NCBI GenBank assembly: GCA_029007435.1 | Contig: JAQXHU010000036.1 | Location: 1-46,009 of the forward strand | DNA length: 46,009 nt | Origin: Bacteroidales bacterium | GTDB lineage: Bacteria; Bacteroidota; Bacteroidia; Bacteroidales; UBA932 | Reading direction: 5' to 3' | In this document: positions 8,101 to 15,860 of the stretch, one piece after another | Layout: each line of letters opens with the position of its first letter | How positions within the stretch are numbered: position 1 is the first letter of the stretch | The notes under the pieces: model-generated | What the model saw: only the letters and a program-made list of their open reading frames with translations | What the model was told of the DNA's origin: nothing | Database searches by the model: none | Program-made: the position numbers and the translations under genes

Positions 8101-8446
8101 AATTGTAGAGGTTGAGGACGCAGAAGAATGCTTCCTTTCGGGTGGTCTTGCCATTGTGAACGCCCAGGTTGCCTACCTTGCGGATATAGTGTGCCGCCAT
8201 CATCATTCGGTCATTGGAGACGAACTCGATGAAAGGAGCACCCGTCATCAGCTCATACAGGCTGGCTCTCTCCGGCAGCTCGATGTTCTTGAGCTGATAG
8301 AGCGTCTTCACCAGCCACTCCAACGCCCGCCGGCAGTTGAGAGCCGACACGTCGTATTTGCTACGACACTCCGCCTCAGCAGCTTCGCAGTAGATGCGAA
8401 GGTCCTGAAGCGGCTCTATTTCTCGCAGGTAGTCAAAGTTACGCAT
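5126..8446 (-). CDS. hsdR: Type I restriction enzyme, R subunit (HsdR)
   Basis: 1106 aa. This is the motor and nuclease subunit that translocates DNA and cuts it when HsdM/HsdS find unmethylated sites. In order: an N-terminal helical DUF4145-like region (1-125); a PD-(D/E)xK nuclease core with D231 and the pair E246-x-K248 (VDYVLFG...AVVEAKRT); an SF2 helicase with Walker A ATGTGKT (358-364), DEAH (454-457) and a later motif VI-like segment (QMVGRGTRKCED); and a long C-terminal region of the EcoEI type. Length is normal for the family. The ATG at 8446 lies 7 nt after the hsdS stop. All motifs look intact, so the restriction arm should be active. It is the last gene of the six-gene operon. Confidence 0.95.
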   Translation of the reverse strand: MRNFDYLREIEPLQDLRIYCEAAEAECRSKYDVSALNCRRALEWLVKTLYQLKNIELPERASLYELMTGAPFIEFVSNDRMMMAAHYIRKVGNLGVHNGKTTRKEAFFCVLNLYNFVGGVLLKLGVLQTLAKFDESLLPETAPVHIAPAPEVKPQVTVALRDAVSPTPVIHEMKFVDDYTEAETRRLFIDLMLKDAGWNVLDVKGQIMPSKACIEVEVTGMPNEQGVGYVDYVLFGANGKPLAVVEAKRTMKDPAIGKHQAELYADCLEAKYGVRPVIYYTNGFQTFIIDGLGYPARPLYAFHTEEDLGLLIKHRSRGNITDFRVNDEITNRDYQKMAIHSICDHFNKKHRRGLLVMATGTGKTRVSISLVDVLARNGWIKNILFLADRTSLVNQAHKNFKKHLPDFTRTILNESKEPDLNARIVFSTYQTMINYIDKEDKRFSVGRFDLVIIDEAHRSVFGKYVAILDYFDALMVGLTATPREDVDRSTYDLFGLEGGEPNFAYELGQAVDEDYLVPPTWFSKSTKIMKEGIRYEDLSDEEKKQMEDVWKYEAAKGKLLLDEKSNPARDITSGEIFNYIFNIDTVDKVLTHLMTCGQMVDGGEKIGKTIIFAYNHEHAQLIVQRFAQLYPEYGSDFCALIDNQVTYAQNLIDNFSVPAKMPQIAVSVDMLDTGIDVPEILNLVFFKKVKSKIKFWQMVGRGTRKCEDVFGEGIDKQFFFIFDWCGNIEYFSQTPNGSDPVPTQSLTERLFDLRVDLAAVLQHATYQTDAFAKSLHDELKDILWHQVKELNFESISVRKAGEVVDKFQKKENWTYISSIDAIDLKEKVAPILVRHLADNAALRFDILVLNIQLSLVDEEVKGTKSKNKVCQIAQSLQEKASIPQVASKLPLINEVADPANMKNITLERLEFIRNEMRDLVQFIFAEKGKKFTLNIGDIVEDDGTAVGPQLTVSYRQRVMDWLKNNRDLPVLKKLFSLEQLTHADIIQLETICWRDLGTKEEYQTYVRGCKMLCGDIVAAFIRSIIGIDREKASQRYADFLTDTALNPDQEEYLKTIISYVCENGDITSNDLINVEPFSGYDWLGVFGPQAQGVGKFVGYLHNVIVA

Positions 8447-8453
8447 AGGCTAC

Positions 8454-9647
8454 TTACTCGTTAAAATACAAATCCATCCGTCCCGACAATAGACGACCAA
8501 CTTCATCTATTGCTGAAGATATAAGCTGTTTCTGCCTCTCTATTACCGCGACACGTTCTGCAAACTGTCGCTGTAAATCGACAGGAGGAACGCCAATCCT
8601 GCACCCTTTGATATCATCTTCTTTTACAGCAGGATAATTCGCTCCTGTTACCCTATCCATCAAATGCTGAGTAAAGGCATCAGTGCCAATAAAACTTTTG
8701 ATAAAAGATGAGTTGGAACGGTTGTTAGCTCGAAGTACACAGAATCCAGATGAGGCCACAAGTCTGTTATGGTCCAAATCAACAACGGCTATGTTCTTCA
8801 AGTTAGGACGGACCATAGAAATTAAGACATCTTCGTATTGAACGACCTGCTGTGCCCTGGATGGTGCATCAGAAAAAATGAATGCCGTTGTACCTGTCAG
8901 TTTCTGGCGCTTATTATCAATGGAAGAAATATCGATGTACTCTATAGAATCAGAAGGCAAGTAACTCTTAGAAGCTCTCTTGATGGAAGACCTCGGAGCA
9001 CAAATATCAGCAAATCGTCCGAAAGGCCATTTCTTCTCATTAGCTATGATGTTGCCGAACATCTCGTAGAAAATGGATTGGGCAAGGGTATCCAGGTCGC
9101 GGAGCTGGGCGTTTTTCTTCTCGATGATGCCGGTGAGAAGGTCCAGTTCATCTACGATGCGCTGCTGCTCAATCAAAGATGGAACAGGTATAATTATACG
9201 TTTGATGTCAGAGACTGAGATACTTGATTGATTCACAGCGTCTTTTCGCGAAGAAGCAACCTGACTTTTAAAGCCTTCTGTAAGTGTCGTGTAATACAGA
9301 TACTTCGGTATAAGCAACTCAGGAATGACTTTAATGCGTAAAAGATTCATTCCGTGAATTATTACTTCGCTGCCTTCTTTTTGATACAATACAGTTCGGC
9401 CAATATAGGCTTTGCTATTAATATGAGAAAAAAGAAGATCTCCTGATTCGAGAATAAATGACTCATATTTTCCCGGTTGGTCAATACCTGCATACCCAAG
9501 TCTGTCTCGATTGAAAACTCCACCCGAAAGCGTTTCAATCCTAGTAATAGGAATCCCCCCGGTGCCTTTATCTTGTTTGATATTGGCACCATTTTTTATC
9601 AATAATAGACAATCTCCAAGATGTCTTCTTTGAAAAAGAATACCCAT
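8454..9647 (-). CDS. hsdS: Type I restriction specificity subunit (HsdS)
   Basis: 397 aa with the classical two-half layout: target recognition domain 1 (about 1-155), a central conserved helical spacer (about 158-195, PSLIEQQRIVDELDLLTGII), target recognition domain 2 (about 205-355), and a distal helix (355-397, LQRQFAERVAVIERQKQL). It sets the bipartite DNA target of the HsdM/HsdR complex. Its ATG overlaps the hsdM stop by one base (TAATG), implying coupled translation. The recognition domains are AT-richer than the spacer (about 35% GC in 9421-9480 versus about 50% in 9061-9180), as expected for genes that exchange recognition domains. I see no inverted second hsdS copy or recombinase beside it, so a phase-variable shufflon is not indicated. 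Confidence 0.93.
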   Translation of the reverse strand: MGILFQRRHLGDCLLLIKNGANIKQDKGTGGIPITRIETLSGGVFNRDRLGYAGIDQPGKYESFILESGDLLFSHINSKAYIGRTVLYQKEGSEVIIHGMNLLRIKVIPELLIPKYLYYTTLTEGFKSQVASSRKDAVNQSSISVSDIKRIIIPVPSLIEQQRIVDELDLLTGIIEKKNAQLRDLDTLAQSIFYEMFGNIIANEKKWPFGRFADICAPRSSIKRASKSYLPSDSIEYIDISSIDNKRQKLTGTTAFIFSDAPSRAQQVVQYEDVLISMVRPNLKNIAVVDLDHNRLVASSGFCVLRANNRSNSSFIKSFIGTDAFTQHLMDRVTGANYPAVKEDDIKGCRIGVPPVDLQRQFAERVAVIERQKQLISSAIDEVGRLLSGRMDLYFNE

Positions 9648-11146
9648 TAATCAATAAATTTAGCCCTAAACTCTTTCAATGCCGCCACAATCTCTTCTTC
9701 GGTCTTCTCGATGCGACCCAGGATGACGTCGGACGGCTCGTACTCCACTTTCTCCCGCTCAATCTCCTTGTATTTGTTGATGGAGAGCACATAGCCGTTC
9801 TCCCGGATCTCGTCCACCGGTACCAGGAAGCTCTGCTCCTTACGTGTGCGGGGCTCTTCTGCCTGGAGGTTCGCAAAGCGAGCGATGACATCAGGGATGT
9901 CATTCTCCGCGACCTCAGTACGCTTCTGGTCCAGCGAGAAGCCATCGGCCTTCATATCGTAGAACCACACCTTGTCCGTGCCGCCGGCATTGGTCTTTGT
10001 GAAGACCAGGATGGCAGTGGAAACTCCGGAATATGGCTGGAAAACGCCAGAAGGCATGGAGATTACGGCCTGCAGGCGCTGGTTGTCCACCAGTTCCTGA
10101 CGGAGAGCTTTGTGGGCTTTGCTGTCGCCAAATAGCACGCCGTCCGGGACAATACTTGCGCAGCGGCCGCCCAGTTTGAGCATCCGGATGAAGAGCGAGA
10201 CAAAGAGCAGCTCGGTCTTCTTGGTGGGCGTCACCGTGAGAAGGGACTTGGCAATATCGTCACTGTCCACACTGCCAGCGAAGGGCGGATTGGCCAGGCA
10301 AAGGGTGTATTTGTTCTCATCCGTGTTGGAGGTGGAGAGGCTGTCCTGGTACTTGACATCCGGGCTGTCCACGCCGTGCAGCATCAGGTTCAGGGCACCG
10401 ATGCGGAGCATGGTGAAGTCCGTGTCAAAACCGTGGAACATGGTGCCGCGGTAATGCTCTGCATTCTCCTTGTTCAGGAGCTCGGACTTGAAGTGGTCCT
10501 GGATGTATTTGGCGGACTCCACAATGAAGCCGGCAGAGCCCATAGCGGGGTCACAGATCTGGTCCTTGAGGGTAGGCTGCATCAGCTCCACCATCATGCG
10601 GATGATGTGGCGCGGGGTGCGGAACTGCCCATTGGTGCCGGAGGCGGCCATCTTGCCCAGGATGTACTCATAGACATCGCCCATCGTGTCCCTGTTGTTC
10701 ATGTCCAGGGAATTGATGCCGTCCACCACCTTCACCAGCGTACGCGGGTTCTGGATCAGGAACACGGCGTCCTTCATGAAGCGGCTGTAGGCGGACTCTT
10801 TGGCATCTCCCAGGTTCTTGATGAACGGGAAAACGTCGTTGCGAACCGTATTGAACAGCTTGGAGGCCTCGTAGTCCTTGAAGATGTTCCAGCGGAGGGT
10901 GTCGTAAGGCACATCGCGGTCAGTTTCCGGATTGTGCCAGGACTCCCCGGGGCGGAAGGTGGGATTTTCAATCTTCCCCCCGAAAAGGCCGGCCGTTGCC
11001 TCGCGCTTGAGCTGGGCATCGTCGAGCATCTTCATAAAGAACAGATAGGTCATCTGTTCCAGGATGGTGAGAGAATTGGTGATACCTCCGGTCCAGAAGG
11101 TGTCCCAAATCTGGTCTATGCGGTTTTTGATTTCGCCTGTGATCAT
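9647..11146 (-). CDS. hsdM: Type I restriction-modification methyltransferase (HsdM)
   Basis: 499 aa, normal length. It has the HsdM N-terminal helical domain (1-150), the GQFRTPRHI segment (173-181), S-adenosylmethionine motif I DPAMGSAGF (199-207) and catalytic motif IV NPPF (286-289), as in N6-adenine methyltransferases. All key residues are present, in contrast to the methyltransferase-like domain of the fusion protein at 12287-14758. It works with two copies per HsdS to protect host DNA. The ATG at 11146 lies 8 nt after the receiver-protein stop, and the stop overlaps hsdS. The gene is GC-rich (about 57% in 10501-10560), unlike the two genes upstream. Confidence 0.95.
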   Translation of the reverse strand: MITGEIKNRIDQIWDTFWTGGITNSLTILEQMTYLFFMKMLDDAQLKREATAGLFGGKIENPTFRPGESWHNPETDRDVPYDTLRWNIFKDYEASKLFNTVRNDVFPFIKNLGDAKESAYSRFMKDAVFLIQNPRTLVKVVDGINSLDMNNRDTMGDVYEYILGKMAASGTNGQFRTPRHIIRMMVELMQPTLKDQICDPAMGSAGFIVESAKYIQDHFKSELLNKENAEHYRGTMFHGFDTDFTMLRIGALNLMLHGVDSPDVKYQDSLSTSNTDENKYTLCLANPPFAGSVDSDDIAKSLLTVTPTKKTELLFVSLFIRMLKLGGRCASIVPDGVLFGDSKAHKALRQELVDNQRLQAVISMPSGVFQPYSGVSTAILVFTKTNAGGTDKVWFYDMKADGFSLDQKRTEVAENDIPDVIARFANLQAEEPRTRKEQSFLVPVDEIRENGYVLSINKYKEIEREKVEYEPSDVILGRIEKTEEEIVAALKEFRAKFID

Positions 11147-11154
11147 ATAGAATA

Positions 11155-12285
11155 CTATTTAAATCTTTTAACAGTAAGAGGGTAGAGCGAATTGTGTATG
11201 GAATCAGACTCTTCAAAATCAACCACTTCAGCAGGGTACCCGGGACGGCAAAAAGAGAGTTTGTGCTTTGGAATCCAACAATCACCGACATAATAGTCAC
11301 CATTTCCATCCCTATTGACGATTCCTTTCAATACCAGGTCTCGTCCAAGAGCCTTGTTCGCAGCAATGTCAGGATTCTCTCCTATATACTGACCAAACCA
11401 TACCAGAATATCGCATAGCATAAAAGCGAGGCTAAACAGCAAATACGGCGTTTTAATGCTTGCCCAGTACGCGGTAAGGTTGGGTATATCTCTTTCGTCT
11501 ACCTCGGTAGTGTGAGAGGCTCCTCCCGTCACTTCCAGAATAAATCTCACATTATTTGCGAGTAATACGGGGAAATGAGCCTTTTTGCATATCACGCCAG
11601 AATGAAGGGTGGGTTTTCCTGCCATATATAGACTTGCATCGGTGAGATTAATATGATCCCGGCCATCGAAGCATTTGTCGTGGAGGAGGCCCTGTTTACG
11701 AGCTGCTCTGAACATCCATTCCAGAATAACTCTAACCTTATTGTAGTATAGATGAGAATCGATTGTTGTTACGCCAGAAGCTGCGCTCAGAATGTCAAGG
11801 AGATGTTTCTTGCAATCCTTGTCGTCCAAAAGAGTATCTGCAATCTTAAGAACCTCTTCATACTGATTCTCAACCTGCCACATTCGCTGATTCTTTACAG
11901 CGTTATTGATGTCCTCTATGAGTTGATCGTTATGGATGGATTTCTCATAAATAGGATGGGAAACATAGCTGCGGATGTACTCTTTCTTGCTCAGGAGTTT
12001 TTTTACAAAATTATCCTGCTGGGTAATACTGTCCTGGCCAGAGAAAACAAACCAGAGCTTATCTTTCCCAACGATGGTAATCGAAGCAATTACATCTTCC
12101 GGAGACTCGTCTGCATTGAGAACATCAAGAATGGCGGCATCCCATTCAAGACGCTGACTTTTATCGCGGAACTCATCGATATTCTCACATTCGATAATAT
12201 CAAAAGAATTGCGGAACTTGGCTACTGTCGGACGGAGTTTTACCGCATGAATATCATCGTCCAACCAAATTACTCTTGGCTTCAT
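11155..12285 (-). CDS. Receiver-domain protein with an unknown C-terminal domain
   Basis: 376 aa. Residues 1-125 look like a response-regulator receiver: acidic cluster D9-D11 (IWLDDD), candidate phospho-acceptor D54 (DAAILDVLN), S82 in FVFSGQD where Ser/Thr is expected, and Lys100/101 where the conserved Lys is expected. Instead of a DNA-binding output, residues about 150-376 form a helical domain (YYNKVRVILEWMFRAARKQG, NNVRFILEVTGGASHTTEVD). Its R-x-x-L-E-W pattern faintly recalls the DUF4145-like N-terminus of the neighbouring HsdR; that likeness is my inference. It starts one nt after the stop of the kinase-like fusion gene, so the two are almost certainly made together. Most likely it is the phosphotransfer partner of the fusion, acting on the R-M complex or on an unknown target. 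Confidence 0.8.
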   Translation of the reverse strand: MKPRVIWLDDDIHAVKLRPTVAKFRNSFDIIECENIDEFRDKSQRLEWDAAILDVLNADESPEDVIASITIVGKDKLWFVFSGQDSITQQDNFVKKLLSKKEYIRSYVSHPIYEKSIHNDQLIEDINNAVKNQRMWQVENQYEEVLKIADTLLDDKDCKKHLLDILSAASGVTTIDSHLYYNKVRVILEWMFRAARKQGLLHDKCFDGRDHINLTDASLYMAGKPTLHSGVICKKAHFPVLLANNVRFILEVTGGASHTTEVDERDIPNLTAYWASIKTPYLLFSLAFMLCDILVWFGQYIGENPDIAANKALGRDLVLKGIVNRDGNGDYYVGDCWIPKHKLSFCRPGYPAEVVDFEESDSIHNSLYPLTVKRFK

Positions 12286-12286
12286 A

Positions 12287-14758
12287 TCAGTCCTTACCTA
12301 TGCTGAAAGTTATACGTAATCCAACTGGCATTGCGCTATTAACCTCGTTCTCCCAGCGAATCTTGGCCCCAAATTCATCACAGAGTTGCCTTATTCGGGA
12401 GAGGCCCAGGCCGGTCCCGTCCTCATCTTTGTGATACCCGGCAACGAAAGAGCGTTCCTCGTCGAAGTCCGGAGGGACAGGATTACCATTATTACAAATG
12501 AGAAGACTAATGGCCGTTCCTTCCACACGAGGAATTAACACAACCCTGCTCTCCTTATTGTCGAGAATAAGGTGCTTTTCTGCATTATGAATGATCTCGT
12601 CGAGCACTTCTTTGAGATTGTCCTTATTAAAGAGGATCTTCGGAAGAACGCCCTTAAACTCGGAGAAATCCTTCTTCAATTCAAAATGCCTTCCTGGGAT
12701 GGTTTGAGTAAAGGTATATTGTTTAAGGAATGCAACAAGGTCAATAGACTCAGCTTCGCCAATGTTTGTGTCTGCCGTGAAAAGAGCGAAGAGGGTCTCC
12801 AGATCGCCCAAATTGGTCTGCATATCTTCGAGAGCCAACTGTAAATTGTACCCTTCGCTCAACTCAAGCGCACCATCGATGTTGCCATCATATAGTTTCT
12901 CCAACATCATGGAGACACAATCCTTCAGGCCAGAAATATATGGCTTAATTCTGTGCCTGCGAATCTTCATCATTTCCCTAATTCGCTCCCTCTCTCGCTG
13001 AATGCGCTCATCCAACTGAGATGCCTTGAGTTGGGACTCGCGTGCAAGCCTTTCTCCGCTAAGATAAGCAGAACGTTGAAGGCTTCTATCGATGGGGAGA
13101 AGAATCTTAAGGCTAAGGATGTCACCAATCTTCAGTGAAGGAATATATGCGCCGGGAATCAAGCGGTCAACCTGCGAGGCAACATATTCTTTTCTCAGCT
13201 CTGAGACGAGGTAGTAAGGATCTATACCTTCATTTGGAATGAGAGGGACAACATTGGAACTTACGACAACCTCAACGCCGGCTCTATAGAAGAATAATGT
13301 CGGCTTGAGAAAACGTACTTTCTGTACGAGAATAACATCACGGTCAAGTCTGCCAAAACGCTTCCCTTCAAGAGGCTCAGGTTGAAGATTGTCAAAGCCA
13401 GTACCAATGCCATCGTGCTCAAAAAGCAGATCGCGACCTCGAACTATGCGTGCAGTTTCAGAAGTGCTTACCACTGAACGGTATCCCGAGACAATATCTT
13501 TCAGCTGAACAGCCTCAAATCCTTCAGGTATAACGAGTTCTTTACGCTCCTCGCCTTCTACGTATGCAGAAGGAACCAGTTTATAATCGTTGGTACGAAT
13601 CTCATCAAGAGATACTTTTGCCGAAACACGGGAGTCGAAGAATTGGATAGACTGAATGATGGAATCTACCTGAAGATGATTTCGTCTCCCTTCTTTTTTA
13701 AAGAAAGACGATGCATCAATAAAGCGGACAGAAGTATTCTTCTGAGAGCCATCGTTGATGATCAGAATGCAAATAGCCGCACCAGTATACCTAAGAAGAC
13801 CAACAGGCAACTGGATAACAGTCTCAATTCGACCGTCATCTACCAGGCGTTTTCTTAAAGCACCCGTACCGCCGCCGCTGAATAAGAAAGAATTAGATAG
13901 GATGCCGATCAGCTTGCCCCCACGATTAAGACTCTTACATCCTTTCAAGATATAAAAGTCTTCCATTGAGATCGACTGGGCTTTCCAGTCAATCATCATT
14001 TCCACCGTATTAGGGACCCTCATCCCCAGGGGAGGGAAGGAAACAATCAAATCAAAACGGCGGTTCCCCGGACTCCAATGAAGTGTGGAATCTTCACAAA
14101 TGACACTATTGGGGTTTTGCCCGTGGGCATACATTCTAAGTACCCCCAAGGTGGCAATTCTCTCATTGATTTCTTGCCCAAAATAAGTTGCCCCATTTGT
14201 AGCAATGCAGGAAAAAGAGCCTGTCCCAGCAAAGGGGTTGTAAATGCTTTGGGCATTCAATCCTTCGCATAATCGCTGTACAAGCAGAGTCAGTTCTTCT
14301 GGTGTTGAGAACTCACCAGCGGACATGTAATCTCCGGCAAAGATTCTTGGAAGAAGTTCGTCGAACACGGCCGCATAATGCTCCTCGAACCAAGAATCCT
14401 CTATGCTATATAGGCTGAACAATGCTCCACATACGGCAAGTGTTTCCCCAGACGAAGAGAGACAGTGAACACGTAATATGTGTTGGACGTCTTCAAGGAA
14501 TGCCGGAGAAATGGGCTCGTTTCTCTCACGTATCTCATGAGACGCAATATCAAGCAACATATAAAGTGATTCAGGTCTGACCTGACCGTGCGAAACCTCA
14601 AACCGTAACTCATCTATGGCAGAATCACGAAATAATCTGAAACGCCGAGCATGAAGGAGAAAAATGAAAAGTTCTCCTACGCCAGAAGAAGTCATCCTCA
14701 GAGTAGAGAACGATTCCCATACTTTATTGTAACCTTCGCGATATGTCATAGTTGCCAT
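12287..14758 (-). CDS. Fusion: N6-methyltransferase-like, HsdS-like recognition, histidine-kinase-like ATPase
   Basis: 823 aa from the ATG at 14758 (a TTG at 14764 is also in frame; residue numbers here count from that TTG). Residues 1-145 are helical; 147-400 form an HsdM-like Rossmann fold with SAGEFSTPEEL (148-158) and motif I NPFAGTGSF (176-184). Motif IV reads VSFPPLG (241-247): the catalytic Asn of N-P-P-F/Y is replaced by Phe and the aromatic by Leu, so methylation is doubtful. Residues about 416-560 resemble one HsdS recognition half (VQLKDIV...IPGAYIPSLKIGDILSLKI). An arginine-rich coiled coil follows (565-603), then an H-box-like His604 (RRHRIKPYISGL), N-box DEIIHNAEKH (722-731), altered G1 CNNGNP (757-762) and G2 GTGLGL (783-788). 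This suggests a DNA- or SAM-binding sensor kinase. Confidence 0.82.
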   Translation of the reverse strand: MATMTYREGYNKVWESFSTLRMTSSGVGELFIFLLHARRFRLFRDSAIDELRFEVSHGQVRPESLYMLLDIASHEIRERNEPISPAFLEDVQHILRVHCLSSSGETLAVCGALFSLYSIEDSWFEEHYAAVFDELLPRIFAGDYMSAGEFSTPEELTLLVQRLCEGLNAQSIYNPFAGTGSFSCIATNGATYFGQEINERIATLGVLRMYAHGQNPNSVICEDSTLHWSPGNRRFDLIVSFPPLGMRVPNTVEMMIDWKAQSISMEDFYILKGCKSLNRGGKLIGILSNSFLFSGGGTGALRKRLVDDGRIETVIQLPVGLLRYTGAAICILIINDGSQKNTSVRFIDASSFFKKEGRRNHLQVDSIIQSIQFFDSRVSAKVSLDEIRTNDYKLVPSAYVEGEERKELVIPEGFEAVQLKDIVSGYRSVVSTSETARIVRGRDLLFEHDGIGTGFDNLQPEPLEGKRFGRLDRDVILVQKVRFLKPTLFFYRAGVEVVVSSNVVPLIPNEGIDPYYLVSELRKEYVASQVDRLIPGAYIPSLKIGDILSLKILLPIDRSLQRSAYLSGERLARESQLKASQLDERIQRERERIREMMKIRRHRIKPYISGLKDCVSMMLEKLYDGNIDGALELSEGYNLQLALEDMQTNLGDLETLFALFTADTNIGEAESIDLVAFLKQYTFTQTIPGRHFELKKDFSEFKGVLPKILFNKDNLKEVLDEIIHNAEKHLILDNKESRVVLIPRVEGTAISLLICNNGNPVPPDFDEERSFVAGYHKDEDGTGLGLSRIRQLCDEFGAKIRWENEVNSAMPVGLRITFSIGKD

Positions 14759-14771
14759 AATCAAATACTAA

Positions 14772-15836
14772 TTAAACCCGGTCTTCTTGTTTGACGCTGC
14801 AAAGGTAATCGTCATCTGTGCAATCAACCTGCACAGGGAAATATTTCTCGTAAGATTCGCGAATTACGCTCTGAATTTGTTCGCGGTAAGAGGCAGGGGA
14901 GAGCACTTCTACATCCCTCCCAAATGAGAGGATGAGGGCTTCCAGTTCATTGTTAGGAATGACATTAATCTCTACGATCCGGTTGTCAAAGTCAACAATT
15001 CTCTGGGACTGGTGAAGGGCCTTGGTCAGCACATAAGGGAAGCGATGCTCCGAGAACTGGAGCCGGATGGGCTCTTTCTCCCGCGGGAACACGCTGACGC
15101 CCACCACATCGTCCAGATAGGTCTCGAAATCGATGTCGGAAGGAATGTACTCCTTGTTTATTTGCTCGAGGTTCTCAATGCGGTCCAGCGGGATATTATA
15201 GATGGTGTGTTGCTCCTCGTTAAGGCCGAAGAGGAACCAACGATTGTTGTACTCCTTGATATAGTAGGGGTGGATGGTCCAGTCGTAGACCATTTCGGTG
15301 AAGGTCTTGTACTGGACGTGAAGGACGCATTTGTTGATGATGGCGTCGAAGAGATCCTGGAACCAGTCGAGGCCGGTGTAGGCTTTGTTTTCGTCGTAAC
15401 CAACCACGCTGCGTGATACTCCACGAAGGTTGAACTTGTCCTCCAGTTTGACCACCAGCTCGGACATCCAGTCAAAATTGGGCATTCCTTTGAAGCGCTG
15501 AAGCATCAGGATGGTTTCCTTGAGCTGCGCCAGATCGTCTTCGCCAAGGCCACGCTTGAAGATAGAAAAATCCGGCTCGGAATAGCGATAGTAGTAGCCG
15601 TTGCCATCGTCCTTAACTTCAACTTCAACACCAGCCTCACCGGCTCGGTCACGGATGTAACTGATGTCGGCGCGGAGTGTGCGCGTTTTGATGCCAGTAT
15701 GCTCTTCGCCGTACAGCTCACGCAAGGCCTCATTGCAACGCTCGATGAGGTCATCGAAATAGAATTTACGCCGGAAGTTGCTGAAGCAGTCGTCCAGGAC
15801 TTTATAGCGTATTTGTGCGTGTTTGTTGCTGGCCAT
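14772..15836 (-). CDS. WYL-domain transcriptional regulator
   Basis: 354 aa. The N-terminal 80-90 residues form a helical, HTH-like region (FDDLIERCNEALRELYGEEH, then RADISYIRDRAGE). The middle carries a WYL domain (about 145-225) with the signature stretch NNRWFLFGLNEE, followed by a C-terminal WCX-like part. WYL regulators are known to control many anti-phage systems (for example BrxR and CapW types) and respond to ligands, often nucleic acids. An open frame extends to a TTG at 15863, but the -7 box at 15861-15868 overlaps it, so the ATG at 15836 (MASNKHAQIR) is the real start. It is first in the six-gene operon and probably regulates it. Confidence 0.88.
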   Translation of the reverse strand: MASNKHAQIRYKVLDDCFSNFRRKFYFDDLIERCNEALRELYGEEHTGIKTRTLRADISYIRDRAGEAGVEVEVKDDGNGYYYRYSEPDFSIFKRGLGEDDLAQLKETILMLQRFKGMPNFDWMSELVVKLEDKFNLRGVSRSVVGYDENKAYTGLDWFQDLFDAIINKCVLHVQYKTFTEMVYDWTIHPYYIKEYNNRWFLFGLNEEQHTIYNIPLDRIENLEQINKEYIPSDIDFETYLDDVVGVSVFPREKEPIRLQFSEHRFPYVLTKALHQSQRIVDFDNRIVEINVIPNNELEALILSFGRDVEVLSPASYREQIQSVIRESYEKYFPVQVDCTDDDYLCSVKQEDRV

Positions 15837-15860
15837 TAGTGCGTAATTGGGATAATTAAG

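Noticed and set aside
7397..8464. Long open frame on the plus strand opposite hsdR (and similar ones opposite hsdM and elsewhere)
   Set aside because: Biased composition, no domain, fully antisense to a well-supported gene; typical shadow frames in GC-rich coding DNA.
5126..15836. Operon as a BREX, DISARM, Dnd or Detocs system
   Set aside because: No PglZ, BrxC, DrmA/B or Dnd genes, and no Detocs-type phosphorylase receiver fusion; HsdR/M/S are standard type I subunits.
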